Shown here one piece after another: positions 17,411 through 25,287 of a DNA stretch of 64,000 bases. Both the position numbers and the translations under genes were made by a program. The notes below the pieces were generated by a model. The model made no database searches. It was not told the DNA's origin and saw nothing but the letters and a program-made list of their open reading frames with translations. The stretch lies in the NCBI RefSeq assembly GCF_000717335.1, contig NZ_JNYZ01000020.1:186001-250000 (forward strand). The letters run 5' to 3'. The stretch comes from Amycolatopsis jejuensis (GTDB lineage Bacteria > Actinomycetota > Actinomycetes > Mycobacteriales > Pseudonocardiaceae). Position 1 is the stretch's first letter. Every line of letters starts with the position of its first letter.

Positions 17411-18609
17411 CCAGACGCGGTCCGCTCGACGGCATCCGGGTGCTCGACCTGACCCGGCACATGGCAGGCCCCTACGGCGCGGCGATGCTCGGGGACTACG
17501 GCGCCGAGGTGATCAAGGCCGAGCCGGTCTACGGCGACCAGGCGCGGGCGGTCGGACGGGACTATCTCGACGGAGAGAGCGGTCTCTTTCTCATGTGGAA
17601 CCGCAGCAAGCGCAGCATCGCCCTGGACTACCGGTCGCCGGAAGGTCGCGAGGTCCTCGAACGGCTCATCAGTTCCACCGACGTCTTCCTGCACAACTTC
17701 CGCCCGGTTTCGGCGCGAAACGCGGGGCTGGACTTCGAGGGGGTACGAAAGATCAACCCCCGCGTCGTCTACGCCTCCGTCAACGGGTTCGGCACCGAGG
17801 GCCCGTGGGCGGACCGGCCCGCAACCGACCCCGTCATCCAAGCCATGTCGGGCATCATGAGCGTCACCGGAGAACGGGGCGGCCACCCGGTTCTGGCCGG
17901 CGTGCCGATCGCCGACTTCACCGGAGCGATGCTGCAGGTGATCGGGGTGCTCATGGCCCTGCGCGACCGCGATGTCACCGGCGACGCGCAGGAAGTGCAG
18001 GTGTCGATGCTCGCCGGTCTGATGAGCACTCTCACCACGCGCGCCTCCAGCGTGCTGTACGGCGGCTACGAGCCCGAGGCGATGGGATCCTCGCATTCCG
18101 CGGTGATGCCCTACCAGGCCTTCCAGGCCAAAGACGGGTACGTCATGGCCGGAACGTGGGGCGAGGCAGGCTGGCCCCGCTTCTGCTCGGCAATCGACCT
18201 GCCCGAGCTCGAAAAGGATCCGCGTTTCGCGACCAACCAATTGCGCCTTCAGCACCGAGAGGAACTGGAAAGCCTCCTGGCCGAACGATTCCGGCAGCGC
18301 ACGAGGGCAGAATGGGACGAAGCCTTCGCCCGCGCGGACGCGTTGTTCGGCCACATCTATCCGGTAAGCGAGGCCCTGCACCAAGAGCAAGCAGGTTCGC
18401 TCGTTCGCGAAGTCGACCATACGAAGCTCGGCCGCATCAAAACGCTGGCGCCGCCGATCGCGATGTCGTCGGCCCCGGACCTCGATCTGATGCCACCGCC
18501 GGTACTGGGCGAGCACTCGGTCGAGGTCCTGAAGGAACTCGGCTACCCCGACGCCGCGGTAGCAGACCTGGTCGCGGGAGCAATCGTCGTGGACGGCTCG
18601 GCAGGGTGA
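17407..18609 (+). CDS. CaiB/BaiF family III CoA-transferase, second copy, 400 aa
   Basis: It begins GIRVLDLTRHMAGPYGAAML, with GAEVIKAEP near residue 33 and the catalytic Asp at about 141 in ATDPVIQAMSG. It is a clear paralogue of the preceding gene but well diverged from it. The ATG overlaps the previous stop by four bases. A hairpin terminator follows. Confidence 0.93.
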   Translation: MTRRGPLDGIRVLDLTRHMAGPYGAAMLGDYGAEVIKAEPVYGDQARAVGRDYLDGESGLFLMWNRSKRSIALDYRSPEGREVLERLISSTDVFLHNFRPVSARNAGLDFEGVRKINPRVVYASVNGFGTEGPWADRPATDPVIQAMSGIMSVTGERGGHPVLAGVPIADFTGAMLQVIGVLMALRDRDVTGDAQEVQVSMLAGLMSTLTTRASSVLYGGYEPEAMGSSHSAVMPYQAFQAKDGYVMAGTWGEAGWPRFCSAIDLPELEKDPRFATNQLRLQHREELESLLAERFRQRTRAEWDEAFARADALFGHIYPVSEALHQEQAGSLVREVDHTKLGRIKTLAPPIAMSSAPDLDLMPPPVLGEHSVEVLKELGYPDAAVADLVAGAIVVDGSAG

Positions 18610-18653
18610 GCCGGGCGCGCTCATCCGCCCGCCGTCCGGCGATATCAGGCCGA

Positions 18654-18685
18654 CCGGCGGCGCCCCGGAACCGGGACGCCGCCGG
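18654..18685. terminator. Bidirectional hairpin terminator
   Basis: CCGGCGGCG (18654-18662) pairs with CGCCGCCGG (18677-18685). After one mismatch an inner CCCGG-AA-CCGGG hairpin continues the stem. It lies between two converging genes, four bases beyond the protease stop. Confidence 0.8.
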
Positions 18686-18689
18686 GTGA

Positions 18690-21600
18690 TCAGCCGATTT
18701 CGTATGCCTTGAGCACCGTCTGCTCCACCGTACTCGACCCGTCGGATGCCTTGGCGCGCAAGGAAACGAAGCCCGTGGCCGGGTTGCGCACGGTCGCCGT
18801 CCAGCCTGCCTCGGTCTTGTCCACCTTGGCCTGCTGCCAGGTGGCGCCGTCATCCACCGAGTAGTCGACGGTCAGGCTGTTCGCCTGCGCCGCGCCGTCC
18901 TGTCTCGGCACCGACACCGGGATGACGAACTCCCGGTCGCCGGCGGCGAGGTTGCGCAGGTCCACTGCCGGTGCGTACCGCACGGTGTACAGCGGCAGCG
19001 GCCCGGTCTGCATTCTCGGCGCGGGGAAGGTCCACACCGAACTGACCTTCGTGGACGTGGTCCACCAAGGCGCGTCCCGGCTGACGTCGGACACCAGCCG
19101 GTACTCACCGGCGGTGGGACGCACGAACACGCCCCGGCCGGGCGAGTTCTGCCGCGCGACCTCCTTGCCACCGGCGAACAGGGTGGTGCTGCCCTTGTCG
19201 ATGCCATCCTCCGGCTCGGCGGCCCTGGGGTGTCCGGCGGCATCGGACCACCAGGGCACGTTCACCTCGACCAGGTCGCCCTTGACCCAGGCCCACGGGT
19301 GGTTCTGGCCGAGGGAGCTGCTGGTCGTGCCACTGAACCCGGGGCCGTTGACCGCCTTGTTCCACTCCTGGCGGTAGGACTTGCCTGCCTCCAGCTTCAC
19401 CGTGCCGGATAGGAAACCGGAGCCGCGCTGCCCACCGCCGACCACGAGATCCCAGCTGCCGGGGGTGAAGTACTCGACCCGTTCGGCCGAGGCCGGACCC
19501 AGGGAAGCGGACCGGGTGCCGAACCGGTCACCCAGTGCCTGATACCTGCCGTCCACGCTCGGTGGCTCCTGCTGGCGGTAGCCGTGGTAGGCGGTGGTCA
19601 CCGCTGCCAGGTCGGCTGTCTTGACCTGGTAGTCCACCTTCGCGGGAACCTGGCCGGCACTGGGGAAGGCCAGCTCGTAGCGATACTTGCTGCCCGAGCG
19701 GGCGGTCAGCGACACCTGTCCGCCCGCCTTGGCGTGCTCGGCGAGCTTCGGCCCGCCGCTGAAGGGGCGCACCACCACCGAGGGCAGCGCTGGCCGGTCC
19801 GCATCTCCGGCGAGTTTCGCGTCGGCTGCCAAGGGCTGCTCATCGCTGTTGTAGAGTCCGGCGAGCACACCACCGGCGGCCTTGATGTTGCGGATGCGTT
19901 GGTACACCTCGTCCACGGTGACCGTGCCAGGCACGCCGATCACCACGAACTTGCCCTTCGCGTCGACCTTGGCCAGCTCCTCCACGGTGCCGGTCCCGCC
20001 GAAGACAGCGGCCAGTTTCGTGGTGATCGGGTCCCCCCGTTCGCCGAACAACCAGTTGACGGCGATCTTCTGGCGTTGCGGCCCTTCGGTGAACAGCTCC
20101 AGTTCCGGCTCCTCCAGCCGGACGTTGTCGGCATAGGTGAACGAGGGCGAGCTGACCCCGGGCGTGGAGTAGGTCGAGAAGTCGTCGAACCCCGGGTCGA
20201 GGAGCCAGCCGACGACGAAGTTCTGCCCGGTGTCGGTGATCCGCTGGTACATCCCCGACATCCACTCGCCGCCGTTGGCGGCCGGCTGGTCGGTGCCGAA
20301 CTTGACCCGTTTGGCCTGCCGGGCGTCGAAGCTCAGCGTGGTCGCCCCGCTGACCTTCACCGCGGGGTTGGCCATCATCGCGATGGCCAGCGCGCCGTCC
20401 GGCCGACGCGTGACGATCCTGCCGATCGCGTTGTAGTCGCCCGGGGGCACCCTGGCGGTTCCACCGAACGCGGTCTCATAGATCTTGCCGTCCTGGTGCC
20501 GGATCAGCACGATGCTGCCGTCGCCCCCGGTGGCGGGTTTGCCGTCCGGCAGGATGGCGTTGGCGCCGACGTCGTAGTGCTCGCCCTCCTCGTGCACGCC
20601 CACCAGCGAGCGCACCGTGGTGGCGCCGTCGGAGGCCGTGAGCACGCCGCCGTAGCTGCCCGCCTTGGCCGCCCTCGGCGTCAGCGCGATCGCGACCTCG
20701 GCCTTGCCGCCGGCCGGGACGGTCACCGAGTTCGCGGACAGCTTGGCCAGCCCAGCTGGCGCGGGCGCCGCGGCGGTGTCGGCCAGGTCCAGCTTGAGGT
20801 CGAGGGTGCGCGGTGCGGTGCCCGGGTTGGTGTAGGTCACCGTGCGGGTCTCGGCCTTGGTGCTGGGCCACTTCAGGAACGCGTTGACCACGCTCGGCCC
20901 CGCCAGCACGGTGGCGCCCACCGCCTTGCCCAGGTCCATCCTTCCGCCGCCGACGGCGAAGACCCCGCTGCCCGCCACCGGAACCGAGGTGGACACCAGA
21001 GCCGACTTCAGCTGTTCCGGCGTCCAATCCGGGTGCTGCTGGGCCAGGATCGCCACGCCACCCACGACGTGCGGGGTGGCCATCGAAGTGCCGGATGCCT
21101 TAGTGTAGCGCTCGTTCACCGGACTGCCCATCGCGGTGCCGGCCGCCCGCGCGGCCACGATGTCACTCCCCGGCGCGGCGATCTCCGGTTTCACCGCGCC
21201 GTCGCCGGCCCGCGGTCCCTGGCTGGAGAACTCGGACCGGTCGCCTGCCTTGGTGACGCTGCCGACGCTCAGCGCCAGATCGGCGCTGGCCGGTGAGCCC
21301 ACCGTGCCGGGGGCGCCGGAGTTGCCCGCGGCGATCACGAACAGCGTGTTGTACTTGCGGCTCAACGTGTTCACCGCCTGCGCCAGCGGATCGGTGCCAT
21401 CGGTGGGACCGCCGCCGAGGCTCATGCTGATGACCTTGGCCTTGACCTCGCCCGCGGCCCACTCCATCCCCGCGAGGATGCCATCGTTCATGCCGAAGCC
21501 GCTGTCGTCGAGCACCTTGCCGACCGCGAGGTCGGCGTCCGGGGCGACGCCCTTGAACTTGCCGCCCTCGGCCGCGCCCGAGCCCGCCGCGGTCGCGGCC

Positions 21601-22406
21601 ACGTGCGTGCCGTGCCCGTTGCCGTCCTTGACGTTGCCCTTGCCGGTGAAGTCCTTGCTCTGCTTGACTTTCCCGGCCACATCGGGATGCGTGTCGTCGA
21701 TGCCGGTGTCCAGCACCGCGACCGTCACGCCCTTGCCGGTGAACCCGGCCTGCCAGGCCGCGGGCGCGCCGACCTGCGGCACGCTCTTGTCCAGGGACGC
21801 TTCCACCTTGCCGTTGAGCCAGATCTTGTTCATCCCGCCGGACAGTGCCGCCGGACTTTGCCGGGTCAGCGAACGCCAGAAGTCGTTCGCGCCGGCCTTG
21901 TGCTGGTCCACTGCGGCCAGATGCAGGTCGGGCAGGTCGCGTCGAGCGGCGACGCCCGGCAGTTCCGCGGCACTGCGGGTGGCCGCGGTCTCCGGATACT
22001 GCACCAGCAGCGGCAGCTCCTTGCTGTGCGCGTCGTCATAGCCCTGGCGGATCAGGCCGGTGATGTTGAACAGCTCGCGGTCCAGCAGCCCCTGCGCCAC
22101 CAGCGCATTGGCCTTCTCCGGCACCAGGTACCAGTCGGTGCGGCCCCCGCGGGCGACCGGGAACTGCCGGAAGCCGAACGGCCTGGTCTGGGCAGCCGGG
22201 TCGATGCCGAGCTCCCAGCTGCCGTCGGCGCGCTGCCCGGCGCGCACTTTGTCGCCGGTGATCAGGGTGACCTGGTGGGACGACCCGGCGCCGGGCGCGG
22301 GGGCCGGAGCCGCCGCGGCCGGTGGGGCCACCGCCAGGGTGGCGCTCACGGTGGCGCTGGTGACCAGCGCCAGCAGCGCGGCCGACGTCGGTGATCTTCT
22401 GTTCAT
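18690..22406 (-). CDS. Secreted subtilisin-like serine protease (S8), 1238 aa
   Basis: An N-terminal signal peptide (MNRRSPTSAALLALVTS, with Ala-rich cleavage region near 30-35) is followed by a propeptide. The S8 domain has Asp233 (VLDTGIDDTHP), His265 (DGNGHGTHVA), the oxyanion Asn362 (AAGNSG) and Ser441 (SGTSMATPHV). About 750 residues of C-terminal beta-rich domains follow, as in the large extracellular actinobacterial proteases. ATG at 22406 has GAGGAG upstream; an earlier in-frame ATG (22529) would bury the signal peptide. It stands alone, so it is probably an extracellular degradative enzyme unrelated to its neighbours. Confidence 0.95.
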   Translation of the reverse strand: MNRRSPTSAALLALVTSATVSATLAVAPPAAAAPAPAPGAGSSHQVTLITGDKVRAGQRADGSWELGIDPAAQTRPFGFRQFPVARGGRTDWYLVPEKANALVAQGLLDRELFNITGLIRQGYDDAHSKELPLLVQYPETAATRSAAELPGVAARRDLPDLHLAAVDQHKAGANDFWRSLTRQSPAALSGGMNKIWLNGKVEASLDKSVPQVGAPAAWQAGFTGKGVTVAVLDTGIDDTHPDVAGKVKQSKDFTGKGNVKDGNGHGTHVAATAAGSGAAEGGKFKGVAPDADLAVGKVLDDSGFGMNDGILAGMEWAAGEVKAKVISMSLGGGPTDGTDPLAQAVNTLSRKYNTLFVIAAGNSGAPGTVGSPASADLALSVGSVTKAGDRSEFSSQGPRAGDGAVKPEIAAPGSDIVAARAAGTAMGSPVNERYTKASGTSMATPHVVGGVAILAQQHPDWTPEQLKSALVSTSVPVAGSGVFAVGGGRMDLGKAVGATVLAGPSVVNAFLKWPSTKAETRTVTYTNPGTAPRTLDLKLDLADTAAAPAPAGLAKLSANSVTVPAGGKAEVAIALTPRAAKAGSYGGVLTASDGATTVRSLVGVHEEGEHYDVGANAILPDGKPATGGDGSIVLIRHQDGKIYETAFGGTARVPPGDYNAIGRIVTRRPDGALAIAMMANPAVKVSGATTLSFDARQAKRVKFGTDQPAANGGEWMSGMYQRITDTGQNFVVGWLLDPGFDDFSTYSTPGVSSPSFTYADNVRLEEPELELFTEGPQRQKIAVNWLFGERGDPITTKLAAVFGGTGTVEELAKVDAKGKFVVIGVPGTVTVDEVYQRIRNIKAAGGVLAGLYNSDEQPLAADAKLAGDADRPALPSVVVRPFSGGPKLAEHAKAGGQVSLTARSGSKYRYELAFPSAGQVPAKVDYQVKTADLAAVTTAYHGYRQQEPPSVDGRYQALGDRFGTRSASLGPASAERVEYFTPGSWDLVVGGGQRGSGFLSGTVKLEAGKSYRQEWNKAVNGPGFSGTTSSSLGQNHPWAWVKGDLVEVNVPWWSDAAGHPRAAEPEDGIDKGSTTLFAGGKEVARQNSPGRGVFVRPTAGEYRLVSDVSRDAPWWTTSTKVSSVWTFPAPRMQTGPLPLYTVRYAPAVDLRNLAAGDREFVIPVSVPRQDGAAQANSLTVDYSVDDGATWQQAKVDKTEAGWTATVRNPATGFVSLRAKASDGSSTVEQTVLKAYEIG

Positions 22407-22937
22407 CTCAATGGACTCCTCAACAGGATGACGCGGAAACTCTCCGGTATTCCCAATCTTTTCGAGCGGCCGAATCCACATTCTGCCGAAATACCCGAAG
22501 GCGCATTCCGGCAGACCAGTCGACAACATTTGAGCAGGAGATGTGCAGTCGGCTCACCTGTCCGCAGGATCATTCCGGATTCTCCGCCCTCCCTGCAGAA
22601 AATCCGTTTGTCGTCGTTCTTCCGGTCCGGTCCACAAAAACGATCCCAGCGCACAAGTCCAACTACATATAGTTGTCCGGACCACCGGCAAGCGGCCTCC
22701 ACCTGCCGAACTGCACCTTCGGGCAATCAGGTCTGCCCGACACCTGCCGGTTTGGTACAGAACGGTTACACAGACAGCTGAACCCAGCTCACTGCTGAGG
22801 TTTTCACTACACTTCCATCCGTTACGGACAACTACTCGCCGATGCTGGAACTGTCAGAGTTTCCCGGCCGTCCGGATCGCGACCGTTCCCCCGCAATGGC
22901 TGTAGCAGCGCGTGGTCGTCGCCGTCTGCCCAGCCGG
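22407..22937. other. Protease leader/promoter region, no gene seen
   Basis: About 530 bases of noticeably lower GC than the surroundings. No open frame here resembles a known protein. It presumably carries the promoter of the protease gene. A small palindrome lies at 22660-22675; otherwise I see nothing in it. Confidence 0.6.
22660..22675. promoter_or_regulatory. Palindrome CAACTA-CATA-TAGTTG upstream of protease gene
   Basis: A perfect 6-bp inverted repeat with a 4-base centre, about 255 bases upstream of the protease start, in AT-rich sequence. It could be an operator; its symmetry is the only evidence. Confidence 0.35.
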
Positions 22938-24272
22938 TCAGCGCGGTACCGAAAACGTCAGAACTTCGGGTGCCGGGCCGCAGCAACCGGACGTCCCGCC
23001 ATCGGGCTCGTCGAACAGTCCCGCACCACCGCATACCCCGGTCTCGGCCAGGACCAGCTCGACTCGTTCAGCAGCCTCGTGGTCCCCCGCCAAAGCTGCG
23101 GCGATGCTGCGGACCTGCTCGTATCCCGTTCGGGCGAGGAACGTCGGTGCACGGCCGTAACTCTTCATACCCGCCAAGTAGAACCCGTCGTCAGGATGGG
23201 AAAGTTCCTTGACCCCATGCGGGTACACCGTGCCGCAGGAATGCACGTTCGGATCCACCAGCGGAGCCAGGCGAACCGGAGCCTGCAGCGTCGGGTCGAG
23301 CTCCAACCGGACCTCCGACAACCACCCCAGCTCCGGACGGAACCCCGACAGCGTCACCACTTCGTCCACGGCAGTGACCCGTTGCCCGGCCGACGACGTC
23401 AAGGCCAACCGCCCGGCCGCCTCGCGTTCCACCGCCTCGGTGCGGAATCCCGTGACCACGGAGACAAGACCCGCCTCGACCGCCTCCCTGGCCCGTTGGC
23501 CGAGCGCTCCCCGGGCGGGCAACTGGTCGGCGGCGCCGCCCCCGAACGCATTGCCGACGCCTCCCCGGCGCAGCACCCACGTGATCCGCATCCCCGGATC
23601 GTCCGCCGCCATGCCGGTCAACGCGACCAGCGCGGTCAACGCGGAATGCCCGCTTCCCGCGACGACCACGTGCTTCCCCGCGTACCGGGCACGGACCCGG
23701 TCGTCGGCCACCTCCGGCACCCGGTACACGATCCGGTCCGCAGCAGCGTGTTCACCCATCGCGGGCAAGCCCTCCCCGCCCAGCGGATTCGGCGTCGACC
23801 AGGTACCCGACGCGTCGATCACTGCCCGCGCAAGTACTCGCTGTTCACCCTCGGCCGTGCGGACATGCACCGAGAACGGCTCGTCCTCGCGCCCGCTGTC
23901 GACCACCCGGTCCCGGCCACGGCGCGCCACCCCCACCACCTCGGCCCCGAACCGCACCCGCGACCCCAGCACGTCCGCCAGAGGCTGCAGATACGCCTGC
24001 GCCCACTCCCGCCCCGTCGGATACCCCGCACCGTCCGGGCAGGTCCAGCCCGCCGCCTCCAGCAGCCGCCCACCGGCCGGGTCGACCACCTCCGACCACG
24101 CCGAGAACAACCGGACATGGTTCCACTCCGCCACCGCCGCCCCCGCGCGCTCGCCACGTTCCAGCACCAGCGGCTCCAGCCCCCGCTCCAGCAGCTGCGC
24201 CGCCGCGGCCAGCCCCACCGGGCCCGCCCCTGCCACCACGACCGGAAGGCCACCCATCTCCACCAACTCCAT
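22938..24272 (-). CDS. ArsO-like flavin-dependent monooxygenase, 444 aa
   Basis: A flavin monooxygenase-type protein with the FAD motif VVVAGAGPVGLAAAAQLLERG near residue 10 and a second, NADPH-type motif VVVAGSGHSALTALVALTG near residue 200. The C-terminus has cysteine-rich segments GVCGG and GCCGPA. These features, together with the divergent ArsR-ArsN gene, match ArsO-type flavoproteins of actinobacterial arsenic loci. The exact arsenical substrate is not established by sequence. A perfect operator-like repeat lies in the 85-base gap to the regulator. Confidence 0.8.
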   Translation of the reverse strand: MELVEMGGLPVVVAGAGPVGLAAAAQLLERGLEPLVLERGERAGAAVAEWNHVRLFSAWSEVVDPAGGRLLEAAGWTCPDGAGYPTGREWAQAYLQPLADVLGSRVRFGAEVVGVARRGRDRVVDSGREDEPFSVHVRTAEGEQRVLARAVIDASGTWSTPNPLGGEGLPAMGEHAAADRIVYRVPEVADDRVRARYAGKHVVVAGSGHSALTALVALTGMAADDPGMRITWVLRRGGVGNAFGGGAADQLPARGALGQRAREAVEAGLVSVVTGFRTEAVEREAAGRLALTSSAGQRVTAVDEVVTLSGFRPELGWLSEVRLELDPTLQAPVRLAPLVDPNVHSCGTVYPHGVKELSHPDDGFYLAGMKSYGRAPTFLARTGYEQVRSIAAALAGDHEAAERVELVLAETGVCGGAGLFDEPDGGTSGCCGPAPEVLTFSVPR

Positions 24273-24311
24273 CGATCGGCCTCGATTAACCTGCCTCGGA
24301 CTTTATCGATT

Positions 24312-24339
24312 GGCATCGATGGATACAACCATCGATGCC
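24312..24339. promoter_or_regulatory. ArsR operator, perfect 11-bp inverted repeat
   Basis: GGCATCGATGG (24312-24322) and CCATCGATGCC (24329-24339) are exact mirror images around ATACAA. Further ATCGAT/TCGAT half-sites flank it on both sides (24305-24346). It sits between the flavoprotein gene and the ArsR-ArsN gene, so a dimeric ArsR bound here would repress both directions until arsenite binds. Confidence 0.75.
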
Positions 24340-24357
24340 GATCGATACACTGGGCGC

Positions 24358-25197
24358 ATGCCGATCGCACTGCCCCAGGCCCAGGTCCTGCCGACGTCCG
24401 ACGCCGCGACCTATGCCGAGTGGTTCGCCTGCCTGGCCGAACCCGTCCGGGTGCGGCTGCTGCACGCGGTCGCGACCACTCCGCGCGGCATCACCGTCGG
24501 CGCGCTGACCGAGATCCTGGGCACCAGCCAGTCCACGACGTCGCATCACGTGCGCAAACTCGCCGACGTCGGGTTCGTGCACCTGGCGAAGGTCGGCACC
24601 GCCACCGTTGTCACCGTCAACGAAGCCTGCTGCACCGGGCTCCCGCACGCCGCCGACGCCGTGATGGGCCTACTCGGCCCACGCCCGTGCTGCCCCGACG
24701 ACGTGCCCGCCGACATCACCATCCGCGCCCTGCGCCCCGGCGACTGGACCGCGGTCCGCCGCATCTACGCCGACGGCATCGCCACCGGCATCGCGACCTT
24801 CGACACCACTGTCCCGGCCCGCAAAACCCTCGACGCGACCTGGCTTCCCGAGCACCGGTGGGTCGCCGAACTCGACGGCCAGGTCGTCGGCTGGGCCGCC
24901 GCCAGCCCCACCTCTGCCCGGGACGCCTACTCCGGCGTCGCCGAAACCTCCGTCTACGTCGCCGCCGAGCACCACGGCCGCGGAGTGGGGAAAGCGTTGC
25001 TGCGCAAGCAAGTCATGGCCGCCGACGACGCCGGCCTGTGGACCCTGCAAACCTCGATCTTCACCGAAAACCGCGCCGCACTCGCCCTGCACCACTCCGC
25101 CGGCTACCGCACCATCGGCGTCCGCGAACGCATCGCCCAGCGCGACGACGTCTGGCACGACACCGTCTTCCTCGAACGCCGTAGCCCCGTCACCTGA
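24358..25197 (+). CDS. ArsR-ArsN fusion: arsenic-responsive repressor fused to GNAT acetyltransferase, 279 aa
   Basis: Residues 18-90 are an ArsR winged helix (CLAEPVRVRLLHAV, then GTSQSTTSHHVRKLADVGFV). Two vicinal cysteine pairs, Cys91-Cys92 and Cys111-Cys112, follow at the end of the domain and are a likely As(III) site. Residues 119-279 are a GNAT domain of the phosphinothricin/arsinothricin acetyltransferase type (ITIRALRPGDW, ETSVYVAAEHHGRGVGKALL). ArsN proteins acetylate the arsenic antibiotic arsinothricin; the fusion joins sensing and detoxification. The ATG at 24358 is just downstream of the operator. An upstream in-frame extension is a shadow of the divergent gene. Confidence 0.9.
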   Translation: MPIALPQAQVLPTSDAATYAEWFACLAEPVRVRLLHAVATTPRGITVGALTEILGTSQSTTSHHVRKLADVGFVHLAKVGTATVVTVNEACCTGLPHAADAVMGLLGPRPCCPDDVPADITIRALRPGDWTAVRRIYADGIATGIATFDTTVPARKTLDATWLPEHRWVAELDGQVVGWAAASPTSARDAYSGVAETSVYVAAEHHGRGVGKALLRKQVMAADDAGLWTLQTSIFTENRAALALHHSAGYRTIGVRERIAQRDDVWHDTVFLERRSPVT

Positions 25198-25287
25198 CCC
25201 GCCCCGCACTGCGGATCCTCGTGCGCCTGTTCAGCCGACTGCCGGAAGGCGCGATTGCGTCAAAAGCGTTGAACCCGTCCGCCGGTT

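Noticed and set aside
19584..21296. A 570-codon plus-strand frame opposite the protease
   Set aside because: The composition is that of a complement of a real S8 protease gene and no motif is visible.
22842..25184. A 780-codon plus-strand frame over the arsenic genes
   Set aside because: It is out of frame with ArsR-ArsN and antisense to the flavoprotein; its translation is Arg/Pro-rich.
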